In this document: positions 43,439 through 52,707 of the stretch, one piece after another
Layout of the letters: each line of letters starts with the position of its first letter
How positions within the stretch are numbered: position 1 is the stretch's first letter
Source: an uncultured Prevotellaceae bacterium
Lineage (GTDB): Bacteria; Bacteroidota; Bacteroidia; Bacteroidales; Bacteroidaceae
DNA length: 64,000 nucleotides
Reading direction: 5' to 3'
Assembly (NCBI GenBank): GCA_900316585.1
Contig: ONDM01000002.1
Span: 1-64,000 of the forward strand
The notes under the pieces: model-generated
Database searches by the model: none
The model's input: the letters and a program-made list of their open reading frames with translations, nothing else
What the model was told of the DNA's origin: nothing
Translations under genes and position numbers: made by a program

Positions 43439-43470
43439 CAAAGATAACCCATTTCTCTATATTCGCCAAA
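43439..43470 (-). promoter_or_regulatory. Consensus promoter of the capsule operon
   Basis: Reverse strand: TTTG (43467-43470), 20 bases, TATCTTTG (43439-43446), predicted start ~43432. A second -7-like TACATTTG lies at 43405-43412. I see no flanking inverted repeats of the kind that make Bacteroides capsule promoters invertible, so this one appears fixed. Confidence 0.7.
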
Positions 43471-43606
43471 TAAAATTCAAAAAAAATCATAAAATAATCT
43501 ATTTTTCATGTATTCGTTAATTTTGCACCTAAAAGGCTATTCTTGGAAACTTTTTGCTTTTTCGGGGGCTGGCTTTGTGTGATTTGCAGAAATTTCAGGC
43601 CTAAAT

Positions 43607-43637
43607 TTTGAAAAGTGGAAGAAACTCCCTATCTTTG
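43607..43637 (+). promoter_or_regulatory. Consensus promoter of the xylB-xylA operon
   Basis: TTTG (43607-43610), 19 bases, TATCTTTG (43630-43637), 29 bases before the xylB ATG. It diverges from the capsule promoter within the same 450-base intergenic region. I cannot identify a regulator binding site. Confidence 0.7.
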
Positions 43638-43666
43638 TCATTCGTAAACCTTAATATAAGAAAAGT

Positions 43667-45151
43667 ATGTTTTTACTAGGATATGACATAGGAAGTTCAT
43701 CGGTGAAAGCTTCGTTGGTGAATGCGAAAACCGGGGCCTGTGCAGCTTCAGCCTTTTTTCCTAAACACGAGGCTCCCATTAAGGCTGTGAAAGCCGGGTG
43801 GGCCGAGCAAGACCCTGAGATGTGGTGGGAGAACCTGAAACTGGCCACTGCAGCCGTGATGGAACAAACCGGGGCAAAGGGAGAGGAGATAGAAGCAATA
43901 GGTATTTCCTACCAGATGCACGGACTGGTGTGTGTGGACAAGGAAGGGAAGCCCCTGCGCGATGCCATTATTTGGTGCGACTCCCGTGCCGTGCCTTATG
44001 GCAACAAAGCATTTGCCGACCTAGGTGCCGACCAGTGTCTGGGCCACCTGCTGAATTCACCGGGTAACTTTACAGCTTCTAAACTGGCCTGGGTAAAAGA
44101 GAACGAACCGGAACTGTTTAAGCAAATATACAAGATTATGCTCCCTGGCGATTATATCGCTATGAAGTTGAGTGGAGCGATCCACACCACCGTGAGCGGC
44201 CTATCCGAAGGTATGTTCTGGGATTTCAAGGAAAACCAGGTGGCTCAGTTCCTGATGGATTACTACGGATTCCCGATGTCCCTGATAGCTGATATTGTGC
44301 CTACCTTCTCTATCCAGAGCCGGGTGAATGCCGCTGCAGCTGCTGAACTGGGCCTGGCCGAGGGTACACCTATTTCTTATAGAGGTGGCGACCAGCCAAA
44401 CAATGCCCTGTCTCTGAACGTGATGAAGCCGGGAGAACTGGCTACCACGGGCGGAACCAGCGGTGTGGTGTACGGCGTGCTGGGTGAGGTAAACTATGAT
44501 AAGTTGAGCCGGGTGAACACCTTTGCGCATGTGAACCACAGTGCCGACCAAACCAGACTGGGCGTGCTGCTGTGCATCAACGGTACCGGAATTCTGAATG
44601 CGTGGATGAAACGCACCGTGGCTCCGGAAGGCATCAGCTACAGCGAGATGAATGAACTGGCAGCCTCCGTTCCTGTGGGAGCAGAGGGCCTGAGCGTGAT
44701 TCCTTTCGGCAATGGTGCCGAGCGTGTGCTGCAGAACCAAGATCCAGGGGCTAGCGTGCATGGTATCAACTTTAACATCCATACCAAGGCACATGTGCTG
44801 CGGGCTGCTCAGGAGGGTATAGCGTTCTCTTTCGCCTACGGCATGGAAATTATGGCCCAGATGGGTATGGAAATCCAGACCATCAAGGCTGGATACGCCA
44901 ACCTGTTCTTGTCGCCGCTCTTCCGCCAGACCCTGGCGAACGTGACTGGAGCCACCATCGAACTCTATGACACCGACGGTTCTGTGGGAGCAGCCAAGGG
45001 AGCAGGCATCGGGGCCGGCATCTATAAAGACAGTGACGAAGCCTTTGCTACCCTGCAGCATCACGGCACGGTACGCCCTGAGGCTGAGGTGAGTGCCTGC
45101 AAGGCAGCGTATGAACTGTGGAAAGAAAGACTAACAATCAACATTAAATAA
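43667..45151 (+). CDS. xylB: Xylulokinase
   Basis: 494 residues, FGGY carbohydrate kinase. LLGYDIGSSSVKASLVNAKT is the ATP-phosphate loop, GISYQMHGLVCVD the substrate site with catalytic-region residues, and TGGTSGVVYGVLG and DGSVGAAKGAGI lie in the C-terminal domain. It phosphorylates D-xylulose to xylulose-5-phosphate for the pentose phosphate pathway. xylA follows after 9 bases. Confidence 0.95.
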   Translation: MFLLGYDIGSSSVKASLVNAKTGACAASAFFPKHEAPIKAVKAGWAEQDPEMWWENLKLATAAVMEQTGAKGEEIEAIGISYQMHGLVCVDKEGKPLRDAIIWCDSRAVPYGNKAFADLGADQCLGHLLNSPGNFTASKLAWVKENEPELFKQIYKIMLPGDYIAMKLSGAIHTTVSGLSEGMFWDFKENQVAQFLMDYYGFPMSLIADIVPTFSIQSRVNAAAAAELGLAEGTPISYRGGDQPNNALSLNVMKPGELATTGGTSGVVYGVLGEVNYDKLSRVNTFAHVNHSADQTRLGVLLCINGTGILNAWMKRTVAPEGISYSEMNELAASVPVGAEGLSVIPFGNGAERVLQNQDPGASVHGINFNIHTKAHVLRAAQEGIAFSFAYGMEIMAQMGMEIQTIKAGYANLFLSPLFRQTLANVTGATIELYDTDGSVGAAKGAGIGAGIYKDSDEAFATLQHHGTVRPEAEVSACKAAYELWKERLTINIK

Positions 45152-45160
45152 ACAAATAAT

Positions 45161-46480
45161 ATGGCAAAAGAGTATTTTCCTGAGATAGGCAAGATTCCTT
45201 TCGAAGGCAAAGAGAGCAGAAACCCACTGGCATATCGTTTCTACGATGCCAACAAGGTGATTTTGGGGAAGAAAATGAGTGAGTGGCTGAAGTTCGCCAT
45301 GGCCTGGTGGCACACCCTCTGTGCAGAAGGTGCAGACCAGTTTGGCGGTCCTTCCAAACATTTCCCTTGGAACTACGATGCTACTGACCCTATAGAGAAG
45401 GCAAAGCATAAAGCTGATGCAGGTTTTGAAATCATGCAGAAGTTGGGTATAGAGTACTACTGCTTCCACGATGTGGACCTGGTGGACGAGGCTCCAGATA
45501 TAGAGACCTATGAGAAGAACCTGAAAGAAATAGTAGCTTACCTGAAACAGAAGCAGGAAGAGACCGGCATCAAACTGCTGTGGGGTACTGCCAACGTATT
45601 CGGCAACAAGCGCTATATGAACGGTGCTTCAACCAACCCAGACTTTGACGTAGTGGCTCGTGCTATCGTTCAGATTAAGAATGCGATAGACGCTACCATC
45701 GAACTGGGTGGAACCAACTATGTATTCTGGGGTGGCCGTGAGGGTTACATGACCCTGCTGAACACCGACCAGAAGCGTGAGAAGGAACACATGGCTACCA
45801 TGCTGCGTATGGCACGCGACTATGGTCGTTCCAAGGGCTTTACCGGTACTTTCCTGATTGAGCCAAAGCCTATGGAGCCAACCAAGCATCAGTATGACTC
45901 CGATACAGAGACAGTCATCGGTTTCTTGAAGGCACACGGACTGGATAAGGACTTCAAGGTGAACATTGAGGTGAACCACGCTACTCTGGCTGGACACACC
46001 TTCGGCCATGAACTGGCTTGCGCAGTGGATGCAGGCATGCTGGGTTCCATCGATGCCAACCGTGGTGACTATCAGAACGGCTGGGATACCGACCAGTTCC
46101 CAATAGACAGCTACGAGCTGATTCAGGCTATGCTTCAGATTATCCGCAACGACGGTCTGCACAATGGCGGTACCAACTTTGATGCGAAGGTTCGCCGTGA
46201 CTCTACCGACCTGGTGGATATCTTCTACGCACACATTGCTGCCATGGATGTAATGGCACATGCCCTGGAGTGCGCTGCCAACCTGTTGACCTACAGCCCA
46301 TACAACGATATGCGTAAGGAGCGTTATGCTAGCTTCGACAAAGGTCTGGGCAAGGAGTTCGAGGACGGCAAGCTGACCTTTGAGCAGGTTTACGAGTATG
46401 GTAAGCGTGTGGGTGAGCCTAAGCAGACTTCCGGCAAGCAGGAGCTCTATGAGGCTATTGTAAACATGTACGCTAACTAA
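45161..46480 (+). CDS. xylA: Xylose isomerase
   Basis: 439 residues, normal length. Metal and catalytic motifs visible: [15 protein letters not shown] (catalytic His), [32 protein letters not shown] (metal Glu) and [16 protein letters not shown]. It interconverts D-xylose and D-xylulose. It ends just before an intrinsic terminator, closing the two-gene catabolic operon. Confidence 0.97.
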   Translation: MAKEYFPEIGKIPFEGKESRNPLAYRFYDANKVILGKKMSEWLKFAMAWWHTLCAEGADQFGGPSKHFPWNYDATDPIEKAKHKADAGFEIMQKLGIEYYCFHDVDLVDEAPDIETYEKNLKEIVAYLKQKQEETGIKLLWGTANVFGNKRYMNGASTNPDFDVVARAIVQIKNAIDATIELGGTNYVFWGGREGYMTLLNTDQKREKEHMATMLRMARDYGRSKGFTGTFLIEPKPMEPTKHQYDSDTETVIGFLKAHGLDKDFKVNIEVNHATLAGHTFGHELACAVDAGMLGSIDANRGDYQNGWDTDQFPIDSYELIQAMLQIIRNDGLHNGGTNFDAKVRRDSTDLVDIFYAHIAAMDVMAHALECAANLLTYSPYNDMRKERYASFDKGLGKEFEDGKLTFEQVYEYGKRVGEPKQTSGKQELYEAIVNMYAN

Positions 46481-46491
46481 TTGACTTTTTG

Positions 46492-46524
46492 GACCCGTGG
46501 GAGGTGTGTTCCCGCGGGTCTTTT
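46492..46524 (+). terminator. Intrinsic terminator of xylBA
   Basis: GACCCGTGGGA (46492-46502) pairs with TCCCGCGGGTC (46510-46520) with one G-T pair, followed by TTTT, 11 bases after the xylA stop. Confidence 0.8.
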
Positions 46525-46559
46525 CGTAAGAGAATTCTATTTAAGGTAAGAAAGAACGT

Positions 46560-47615
46560 ATGAACAACCACCTTGTAATTATGGCCGGAGGAGTGGGCAG
46601 CCGTTTCTGGCCGATGAGCACCCAAGACAGGCCCAAGCAGTTTATCGATGTACTAGGTTGCGGAAGAACGCTTCTGCAGCTGACCTACGACCGTTTCAGA
46701 GGGATGATGGCCGATGAGAACATCTGGGTAGTCACCTCCGAGAAGTATGGGGATATCGTGGCGGAGCAGTTGCCGATGGTTCCCCGGAAGAACATCCTCC
46801 TGGAGCCTTGCCGCCGAAACACGGCACCTTGCATCGCCTATGTGAGCTGGCGCATCAAGGCACAAGACCCTCGTGCCAATATGGTGGTGACTCCGTCGGA
46901 CCATATTGTCATGAATGTCCCGGAGTTCCAGCGGGTAATCAAGAGCAGCCTGAAACTGACGCGGGAGAATGATGCCATTGTGACGCTGGGTATGAAGCCC
47001 AACCGCCCGGAGACGGGCTATGGCTACATAGAGGCCGACCTGAGCTCTCCTTCCATCCGCAACAAGGAGATCTTCCGGGTGTTCAGCTTCCGGGAGAAGC
47101 CTGACTTTGCCACGGCAACGCGGTATATCCAGCAAGACAACTATTTCTGGAATGCGGGTATCTTCATCTGGAACGTGGGCACCATAGTGAATGCTTTCCG
47201 GGTGTACCAGCCTGAGATCTCTGATCCTTTTGAGAGCCTGCTGCCTTACTATGGCACCGACTCGGAGCAGGAGCGTGTGAACAAGGTCTATGAGAAGATG
47301 AAGTCCATCTCCGTGGACTATGCCATCCTGGAGAATGCCGAGGAGATCTTCGTGCATCCGGCTGATTTCGGGTGGAGTGATTTGGGTACCTGGGGCTCCC
47401 TGCACGACAACAGCAAGCGTGACCTGTACAACAATGTGCTGATAGGCGATAACATCAAGACCTATGAGACCTGGAACACCATCGTGCACTGCACGGAAGA
47501 GAAGAAGGTGGTGGTTCAAGGGCTGGACGGCTACATCGTGGCCGAGAAGGACGACACCTTGCTGATTTGCAAGTTGGCCGAGGAACAGCGTATCCGTAAT
47601 TTCAGTGAGGATTAA
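46560..47615 (+). CDS. manC: Mannose-1-phosphate guanylyltransferase
   Basis: 351 residues. VIMAGGVGSRFWPMSTQDRP with KQF is the GTP-binding signature; EKPDFATA and FWNAGIFIW line the sugar site. The C-terminal phosphomannose isomerase domain of bifunctional ManC/AlgA proteins is absent, as is usual for the Bacteroidales form. It makes GDP-mannose, the precursor of GDP-fucose and of capsule mannose. The stop overlaps the dedA start (TAATG). Confidence 0.92.
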   Translation: MNNHLVIMAGGVGSRFWPMSTQDRPKQFIDVLGCGRTLLQLTYDRFRGMMADENIWVVTSEKYGDIVAEQLPMVPRKNILLEPCRRNTAPCIAYVSWRIKAQDPRANMVVTPSDHIVMNVPEFQRVIKSSLKLTRENDAIVTLGMKPNRPETGYGYIEADLSSPSIRNKEIFRVFSFREKPDFATATRYIQQDNYFWNAGIFIWNVGTIVNAFRVYQPEISDPFESLLPYYGTDSEQERVNKVYEKMKSISVDYAILENAEEIFVHPADFGWSDLGTWGSLHDNSKRDLYNNVLIGDNIKTYETWNTIVHCTEEKKVVVQGLDGYIVAEKDDTLLICKLAEEQRIRNFSED

Positions 47616-48244
47616 TGGAGAGTGTGGAGATTATCCAGTGGTGTCTGGACCACTTGAATTACTTGACCATCACCCTGCTGATGGCCATTGAGAGCAGTTT
47701 TATTCCTTTCCCTTCGGAGGTGGTGGTGCCCCCGGCAGCCTACCGGGCAGCCAGTGCCACCAGCGATATGAATGTGGTGCTGGTGGTGGTGTTTGCCACG
47801 CTGGGTGCCATCCTGGGAAGTTTGATTAATTACGGGCTGGCCTATTTCCTGGGCAGGCCTGTGGTGTATAAGTTTGCCAACAGCCGGTTGGGCCACATGT
47901 GTCTGCTGGACCGGGAGAAGGTGGAGATAGCGGAGCATTACTTCAACAAGCATGGCAAGATAGCCACGTTCACCGGTCGTCTGATTCCGGCGGTGCGTCA
48001 GCTGATTTCCATTCCGGCTGGTCTGGCGCGGATGAGGATGGGTGTGTTCATCGGGTACACGGCACTGGGTGCAGGCATCTGGAACACGGTGCTGGCTGCC
48101 ATCGGCTACGGTCTGGCGGCTGTGGTTCCGGAGGACCAGCTGCTGGCAGAGGTCAACAAGTATTCCCACCAGATTTCATATGGCATTGTGGCCGTGGTGG
48201 TTGTGGCCCTGGCCTATGTGGTGTACAGGGGGGTGAAGAAGTAA
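47615..48244 (+). CDS. DedA-family membrane protein
   Basis: 209 residues, 5-6 membrane segments. ESSFIPFPSEVVVPPAAYRA near residue 30, GSLINYGLAYFLGRP, and FTGRLIPAVRQLISIPAGLA are the conserved DedA/VTT-domain motifs. Members flip phospholipids or recycle undecaprenyl phosphate; the latter would matter for glycan synthesis. Translationally coupled to manC. Confidence 0.9.
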   Translation: MESVEIIQWCLDHLNYLTITLLMAIESSFIPFPSEVVVPPAAYRAASATSDMNVVLVVVFATLGAILGSLINYGLAYFLGRPVVYKFANSRLGHMCLLDREKVEIAEHYFNKHGKIATFTGRLIPAVRQLISIPAGLARMRMGVFIGYTALGAGIWNTVLAAIGYGLAAVVPEDQLLAEVNKYSHQISYGIVAVVVVALAYVVYRGVKK

Positions 48245-48248
48245 GCGT

Positions 48249-49289
48249 TTAGACTTCGATCACATCCTTCTGTGCCGTGATGTATCCGAAGAATTTGATC
48301 ATGAGGGGGATGATGAGCATGTAGGAGAACATCATCAGCACCAAGGAAATAATCAAGGTAGCATATTCAGGCAGTCCCAACAGGCGGACTGTCTCAACAA
48401 AGAAGGGGCGAAGCTCATAGTGCGTCACCAGGATGATGATGGAATACCGTCCCCAATACGAGATGAACGGGATTCTCTTGAATACCTTGGCAATGAAGAG
48501 TACACAGAGGGTTCCGCAGATTCCGCAGATATAGATTCTGGGGAAGGACATCAGGTAGATGTTGTTTTTATAGTCCAAGGTATTATTCGCCAATAGTTTC
48601 GTAGCCAATGCCAGCACCAGAATCATGGGCAGGATGTACTTGTCGAACTTGTTCGGCCGGAGGATGTCCGTGTACTTGTTCATGATGTAGCCCATGCAGA
48701 AGAAGGGCATGGCGGTGCAGGCGGTGTCCCAAAAGACGGGCAGCTGTATCTGCTTCTGGCTCAGCGTATAGCCCACGGCTCCCAGGAGGAAGGAGAGGGC
48801 CAGCATGATGGCTATCTTGTATTTATTCCCTTTTTTGGCAATCAACACGATGGTGTAGAAGGCCAGGTTCATGGAGAAGAGGCACCAGAGGAACCAGATG
48901 GCTACATTGGGCCAGGAACGCTCCAGGAAGAAGGCAAACGGCATCTTCCAGTTGAACGAGCACAATCCCACCAGGCTGCCCAGGAAGGGGAGCACCAGGT
49001 TGGAGAGCAGGTAGAAGGCCAGGAAGGGGATAAGCAGCTTGTTGGTCTTGCGTTTCAGGAAGCCCAGGAAGCCTTCATATTCCTTGAAGAACAGGCCGGA
49101 CAGGATGAAATACAGGGGCATACGGAACGACCGCGCCATCCAGTCGAAGGGGGTGTAGTATGCCATGTACAGCTGCAGGTGGAAGAGCACCACCAGGATG
49201 ATGCAGAACCCTTTGGCCAGGTCGACGAACTCGATCCGTGGCTTGGGGGCTACGGTACCGGAAGGCTGGGTGTGCTGCTTGGAATCCAT
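48249..49289 (-). CDS. Acyltransferase-3 family membrane protein
   Basis: 346 residues, about ten membrane segments. RIEFVDLAKGFCIILVVLFH carries the conserved His, and MPLYFILSGLFFKEYEGFLG the second motif. Base composition matches the housekeeping region rather than the capsule genes, so it is probably resident. The glnS terminator sits 14-39 bases before its ATG, so it needs its own promoter or read-through. Confidence 0.85.
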   Translation of the reverse strand: MDSKQHTQPSGTVAPKPRIEFVDLAKGFCIILVVLFHLQLYMAYYTPFDWMARSFRMPLYFILSGLFFKEYEGFLGFLKRKTNKLLIPFLAFYLLSNLVLPFLGSLVGLCSFNWKMPFAFFLERSWPNVAIWFLWCLFSMNLAFYTIVLIAKKGNKYKIAIMLALSFLLGAVGYTLSQKQIQLPVFWDTACTAMPFFCMGYIMNKYTDILRPNKFDKYILPMILVLALATKLLANNTLDYKNNIYLMSFPRIYICGICGTLCVLFIAKVFKRIPFISYWGRYSIIILVTHYELRPFFVETVRLLGLPEYATLIISLVLMMFSYMLIIPLMIKFFGYITAQKDVIEV

Positions 49290-49302
49290 GGGAAAAAGTG
49301 AA

Positions 49303-49328
49303 TCCCACAGCCCTTTTGGGCTGTGGGA
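49303..49328 (-). terminator. Hairpin terminator between glnS and the acyltransferase gene
   Basis: TCCCACAGCCC (49303-49313) and GGGCTGTGGGA (49318-49328) form a perfect 11-bp stem with a TTTT loop. On the reverse strand it is followed by TTCACTTTTTCCC and then the acyltransferase ATG. Confidence 0.8.
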
Positions 49329-49334
49329 ATAGGT

Positions 49335-51080
49335 TTATTTCTTTTCTTTCAGACCTACGGTCTTGTTGAAGACTGGGTGTTCCGGTGTGCTGTCGGGGTC
49401 TACGTTGAAGTAGCCGATGCGCTGGAACTGGAGGTAGGTGAGTGGCGGCTGCTGGGCTGCCCATTCCTCTACGTATCCCTTCTGGATGTGGAGGGAGTCT
49501 GGGTTCAGGAACGGACGCATGGACTCGATGCCACGGGTGCCGTGCTCATCTTCGTACTGCTTGATGGCATCGCGTGGGTTCTCGCAGGTCCAGAGGTTGT
49601 CGTACATCCGTACCTCAGCCTCCACACAGTGCTCGGCGCTTACCCAATGGAGGGTCTTGCCCTTGATTTTACGGTCTGCTCCTGGCATTCCGCTACGAGT
49701 CTCAGGGTCGTACTCTGCATAGATTTCCACGATGTTTCCGTCGGCATCCTTCTTGCAGTAGTCGGTCTCCGGGCACTTGATGATGTAGGCGTTCTTGAGA
49801 CGTACTTCCTTGCCCGGGCCCAGACGCTGGAACTTCTTGCCGCCGTCTTCCATGAAGTCTTCCCGTTCAATCCACAGTTCCCGGCTGAAGGCGATGGTAT
49901 GGGTACCGTCGGCCTCGTTCTCCGGGTTATTGATGGCGGTGAGGTTCTCCACCTGACCTTCCGGATAGTTGGTGAGGATGAGCTTCACAGGGTTAATCAC
50001 TGCGCTGACACGCTGTGCGCGACCGTTCAGGTCGGCACGGGCAGCAGCCTCCAGCAACTTGATATCGTTCAGGGCATCGAAGGTGGTGTAGCCGATGGAG
50101 TCGATGAACTTGAGGATAGACTCCGGGCTGTAGCCACGGCGACGGATACCGCAGATGGTCGGCATACGAGGGTCGTCCCATCCCTTGGTAACGCCTTCCT
50201 TAGTGAGAACCAGGAGGTTACGCTTGGACATGAGGGTGTAGTTCAAGTTCAGCTTGTTGAACTCATACTGGCGGGGGCGGTTGTCCTCTATGTTGTCTGT
50301 CTCGCCCTTCCATTCCTTGATCCAGGTGACGAAGAGGTCGTACAGCTCGTGGTGAGGCACGAACTCCAGCGTACAGATGGAATGGGTTACCCCTTCCAGA
50401 TAGTCGCTCTGCCCGTGGGTGAAGTCGTACATCGGATAGGCGTTCCACTTGTTTCCGGTGCGCCAGTGCGGCATGTTCAGCACACGGTACATGATAGGAT
50501 CACGGAAGTGCATGTTCGGTGAGGTCATGTCGATCTTGGCACGCAGGATAGCCTTTCCAGGTTCCATGTGACCGCTGTTCATCTCCTCGAAGAGACGCAG
50601 GCTCTCCTCTACCGGACGGTCGCGGTAAGGGCTGTTGGTACCCGGCTGGGTAGGGGTGCCCTTCTGCTTGGCGATCTCCTCGGAGGTCTGCTCATCGACG
50701 TAGGCACGGCCCTGCTTGATGCACCATACGGCGAAGTCCCAGAGGTCCTGGAAATAGTCGGATGCATAGAGAATCTTGCCCCACTTGAAGCCCAGCCACT
50801 GGATATCCCTCTTGATGGCCTCTACATATTCCATATCCTCTTTCTGAGGGTTGGTATCGTCCATGCGGAGGTTGCACACGCCCCCATACTTGGCAGCCAC
50901 ACCGAAGTCCATGGCGATGGCCTTGGCGTGACCGATGTGCAGGTAGCCGTTCGGCTCTGGCGGGAAACGCGTCTGCAGACGGCCGCCGTTCTTGCCTTCG
51001 GCCAGGTCTTTTTCGATGATCTGCTCGATGAAGTTCAGACTTTTCTTCTCAACACTTTCATTTGTATTCAACTCAGTCAT
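49335..51080 (-). CDS. glnS: Glutaminyl-tRNA synthetase
   Basis: 581 residues. Class I signatures GYLHIGHAKA (HIGH) and LMSKRNLL (KMSKS) are present. The catalytic core reads RFPPEPNGYLHIGHAKAIAM, and the C-terminal anticodon-binding beta-barrels are complete (GLKEKK end). Charges tRNA-Gln directly. A TACTTTTG -7-like box lies at 51105-51112 just upstream. Confidence 0.96.
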   Translation of the reverse strand: MTELNTNESVEKKSLNFIEQIIEKDLAEGKNGGRLQTRFPPEPNGYLHIGHAKAIAMDFGVAAKYGGVCNLRMDDTNPQKEDMEYVEAIKRDIQWLGFKWGKILYASDYFQDLWDFAVWCIKQGRAYVDEQTSEEIAKQKGTPTQPGTNSPYRDRPVEESLRLFEEMNSGHMEPGKAILRAKIDMTSPNMHFRDPIMYRVLNMPHWRTGNKWNAYPMYDFTHGQSDYLEGVTHSICTLEFVPHHELYDLFVTWIKEWKGETDNIEDNRPRQYEFNKLNLNYTLMSKRNLLVLTKEGVTKGWDDPRMPTICGIRRRGYSPESILKFIDSIGYTTFDALNDIKLLEAAARADLNGRAQRVSAVINPVKLILTNYPEGQVENLTAINNPENEADGTHTIAFSRELWIEREDFMEDGGKKFQRLGPGKEVRLKNAYIIKCPETDYCKKDADGNIVEIYAEYDPETRSGMPGADRKIKGKTLHWVSAEHCVEAEVRMYDNLWTCENPRDAIKQYEDEHGTRGIESMRPFLNPDSLHIQKGYVEEWAAQQPPLTYLQFQRIGYFNVDPDSTPEHPVFNKTVGLKEKK

Positions 51081-51214
51081 GTTTGCTCATTTTAAATATG
51101 GTTGCAAAAGTACAGATTTTTTTTAAAATTTTTAGGATTGGGGGATTATTTGTGTGTGTAAAATGTGCTTTTTGTGTTTTTTTTCAAATTTGTTTGTAAA
51201 AAGTTGAAAAAACG

Positions 51215-51246
51215 TTTGCATCTTTTAAAAAAAGGCTATATCTTTG
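51215..51246 (+). promoter_or_regulatory. Consensus promoter of a putative small RNA
   Basis: TTTG (51215-51218), 20 bases, TATCTTTG (51239-51246). It faces an ~90-base region with no ORF that ends in a strong terminator, and both flanking genes run the other way. Confidence 0.7.
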
Positions 51247-51252
51247 TCGCAG

Positions 51253-51342
51253 TTATCCTGAAAACAATCTTTTTACCTTAAAAAACTAATACCTATTGAA
51301 AACTTTAGAAGACCGGTCTTTGTGAAAAGGCCGGTTTTTTTA
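51253..51342 (+). ncRNA. Putative small RNA between glnS and rarA
   Basis: A ~90-base transcript is predicted from the promoter at 51215-51246 to an intrinsic terminator: ACCGGTCTTT (51312-51321) pairs with AAAGGCCGGT (51326-51335, one G-T pair), then T7. The body is A/U-rich (TACCTTAAAAAACTAATACC) and has no start codon followed by a meaningful frame. Neither neighbour is read rightward, so it is not a leader or 3' end of either. Could be a housekeeping regulatory RNA of Bacteroidales; I cannot name the family. Confidence 0.55.
51311..51342 (+). terminator. Intrinsic terminator of the putative small RNA
   Basis: 10-bp stem with a four-base loop followed by seven T. It lies 33 bases beyond the rarA stop and may also terminate rarA on the reverse strand, although the reverse side has fewer T. 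Confidence 0.75.
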
Positions 51343-51374
51343 TTGCTTTTTTTCTATTAAAATAAATAAGGTAA

Positions 51375-52643
51375 TTAGTATTTTCTTTTCCAGAGTGCTT
51401 CCATGCGTGCCTTGAGCTTGTCCTCGGCCGGGTTAGGCTGAGGATTCCAGAAGCGTTGGTCCTTGAGTTCGTCGGGCAGGAACTGCTGGTCCACGAAGTG
51501 CCCTTCAAAGTCGTGTGCATATTTGTATCCCTTGGCGTACCCCAGCTGCTCCATGAGCTTGGTAGGCGCATTACGCAGGTGCAACGGTACCGGCTGGTTG
51601 CCTGTCTGCTGCACACAGGAGAGTGCGCTGCCGATGCCCAGGTAGGCCGAGTTACTCTTCGGACTGGTGGCCAGGTAGACGGTGGCTTCGGCCAGTGGGA
51701 TACGCCCTTCCGGCCATCCGATTTTCATGACGGCATCGAAGGCGGCATTGGCCAGCAGGAGGGCATTAGGGTTGGCCAGGCCGATATCCTCAGAGGCAGA
51801 GATGACCAGCCGGCGGGCGATGAAGGCCGGGTCTTCGCCTCCTTCTATCATACGGGCCAGCCAGTAGAGGGCGGCATCGGGGTCGCTTCCCCGGATGCTC
51901 TTGATGAAGGCCGAGATGATATCGTAGTGCATTTCCCCGTCCTTGTCGTAGGCCAGCGGGTTCTGCTGCAGTCGTTCTGCCACTTTCTCATCGGTGATGA
52001 CCACCTCTGGTTCCGATTCCGCTTCGACCACCAGTTCCAGGATGTTCAGCAGCTTCCGCGCATCACCCCCGGAGTAGCGCAGGATGGCATCGGTTTCTTT
52101 CACCTGTATGTTCCTGTTTTTCAGTTCCGTATCTGTATGGATGGCCCGGTCGAGCAGCTGGAGCAGGTCGTCTTTCTCCAACGACTTGAGCACATACAGC
52201 TGGCAGCGGGAGAGCAACGGCCGGATGACCTCGAAAGAAGGGTTTTCCGTGGTGGCGCCGATGAGGGTAATCACGCCCGTTTCGACCGCTCCCAGCAGGG
52301 AGTCCTGCTGCGACTTGTTGAAACGGTGGATTTCATCGATGAAGAGGATGGGGCTGTGGGTATTGAAGAACCGGCTTTTCTTGGCACTCTCGATGACCTC
52401 ACGCACCTCCTTGACACCCGAAGTGACCGCACTCAGGGTATAGAAAGGCGTTTCCAGCTTGTTGGCAATAATATGTGCCAGGGTGGTCTTTCCCACGCCC
52501 GGAGGCCCCCACAGGATGAACGAAGAGACATGTCCGGAGTCGATCATCTTCCGGAGCACGGCACCCGGACCGACCAGATGTTTCTGGCCGATGTAGTCGT
52601 CGAGCGTCCTAGGGCGCATTCTTTCTGCTAACGGGGCGGACAT
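51375..52643 (-). CDS. rarA: Replication-associated recombination protein A (RarA/MgsA)
   Basis: 423 residues from ATG 52643 (MSAPLAERMRPRTLDDYIGQ); an upstream in-frame extension to 52790 crosses the promoter region and is rejected. Walker A GPPGVGKTTLA, Walker B ILFIDEIHRFNKSQQ, sensor GATTENPSFEV; the C-terminal tetramerisation domain includes YLGIGSALSCVQQTG. This AAA+ clamp-loader-like ATPase acts at stalled replication forks. A reverse-strand TAACTTTG box (52661-52668) is the likely -7 element. Confidence 0.94.
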   Translation of the reverse strand: MSAPLAERMRPRTLDDYIGQKHLVGPGAVLRKMIDSGHVSSFILWGPPGVGKTTLAHIIANKLETPFYTLSAVTSGVKEVREVIESAKKSRFFNTHSPILFIDEIHRFNKSQQDSLLGAVETGVITLIGATTENPSFEVIRPLLSRCQLYVLKSLEKDDLLQLLDRAIHTDTELKNRNIQVKETDAILRYSGGDARKLLNILELVVEAESEPEVVITDEKVAERLQQNPLAYDKDGEMHYDIISAFIKSIRGSDPDAALYWLARMIEGGEDPAFIARRLVISASEDIGLANPNALLLANAAFDAVMKIGWPEGRIPLAEATVYLATSPKSNSAYLGIGSALSCVQQTGNQPVPLHLRNAPTKLMEQLGYAKGYKYAHDFEGHFVDQQFLPDELKDQRFWNPQPNPAEDKLKARMEALWKRKY

Positions 52644-52707
52644 ATCTTTTTTCTTTTCTGCAAAGTTAATATATTTTTTAGTATCTTTGCGTACAAAAGG
52701 AAGAAAT

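Noticed and set aside
43380-43530. Invertible capsule promoter
   Set aside because: No pair of inverted repeats flanking the promoter could be found by eye.
49323-50522. 399-codon forward frame opposite glnS
   Set aside because: Antisense shadow of an unmistakable glutaminyl-tRNA synthetase.
51305-51616. 103-codon reverse-strand frame across the rarA 3' end
   Set aside because: Shadow of rarA in another frame and overlaps the terminator.
51456-52631. 391-codon forward frame opposite rarA
   Set aside because: Antisense shadow of rarA.
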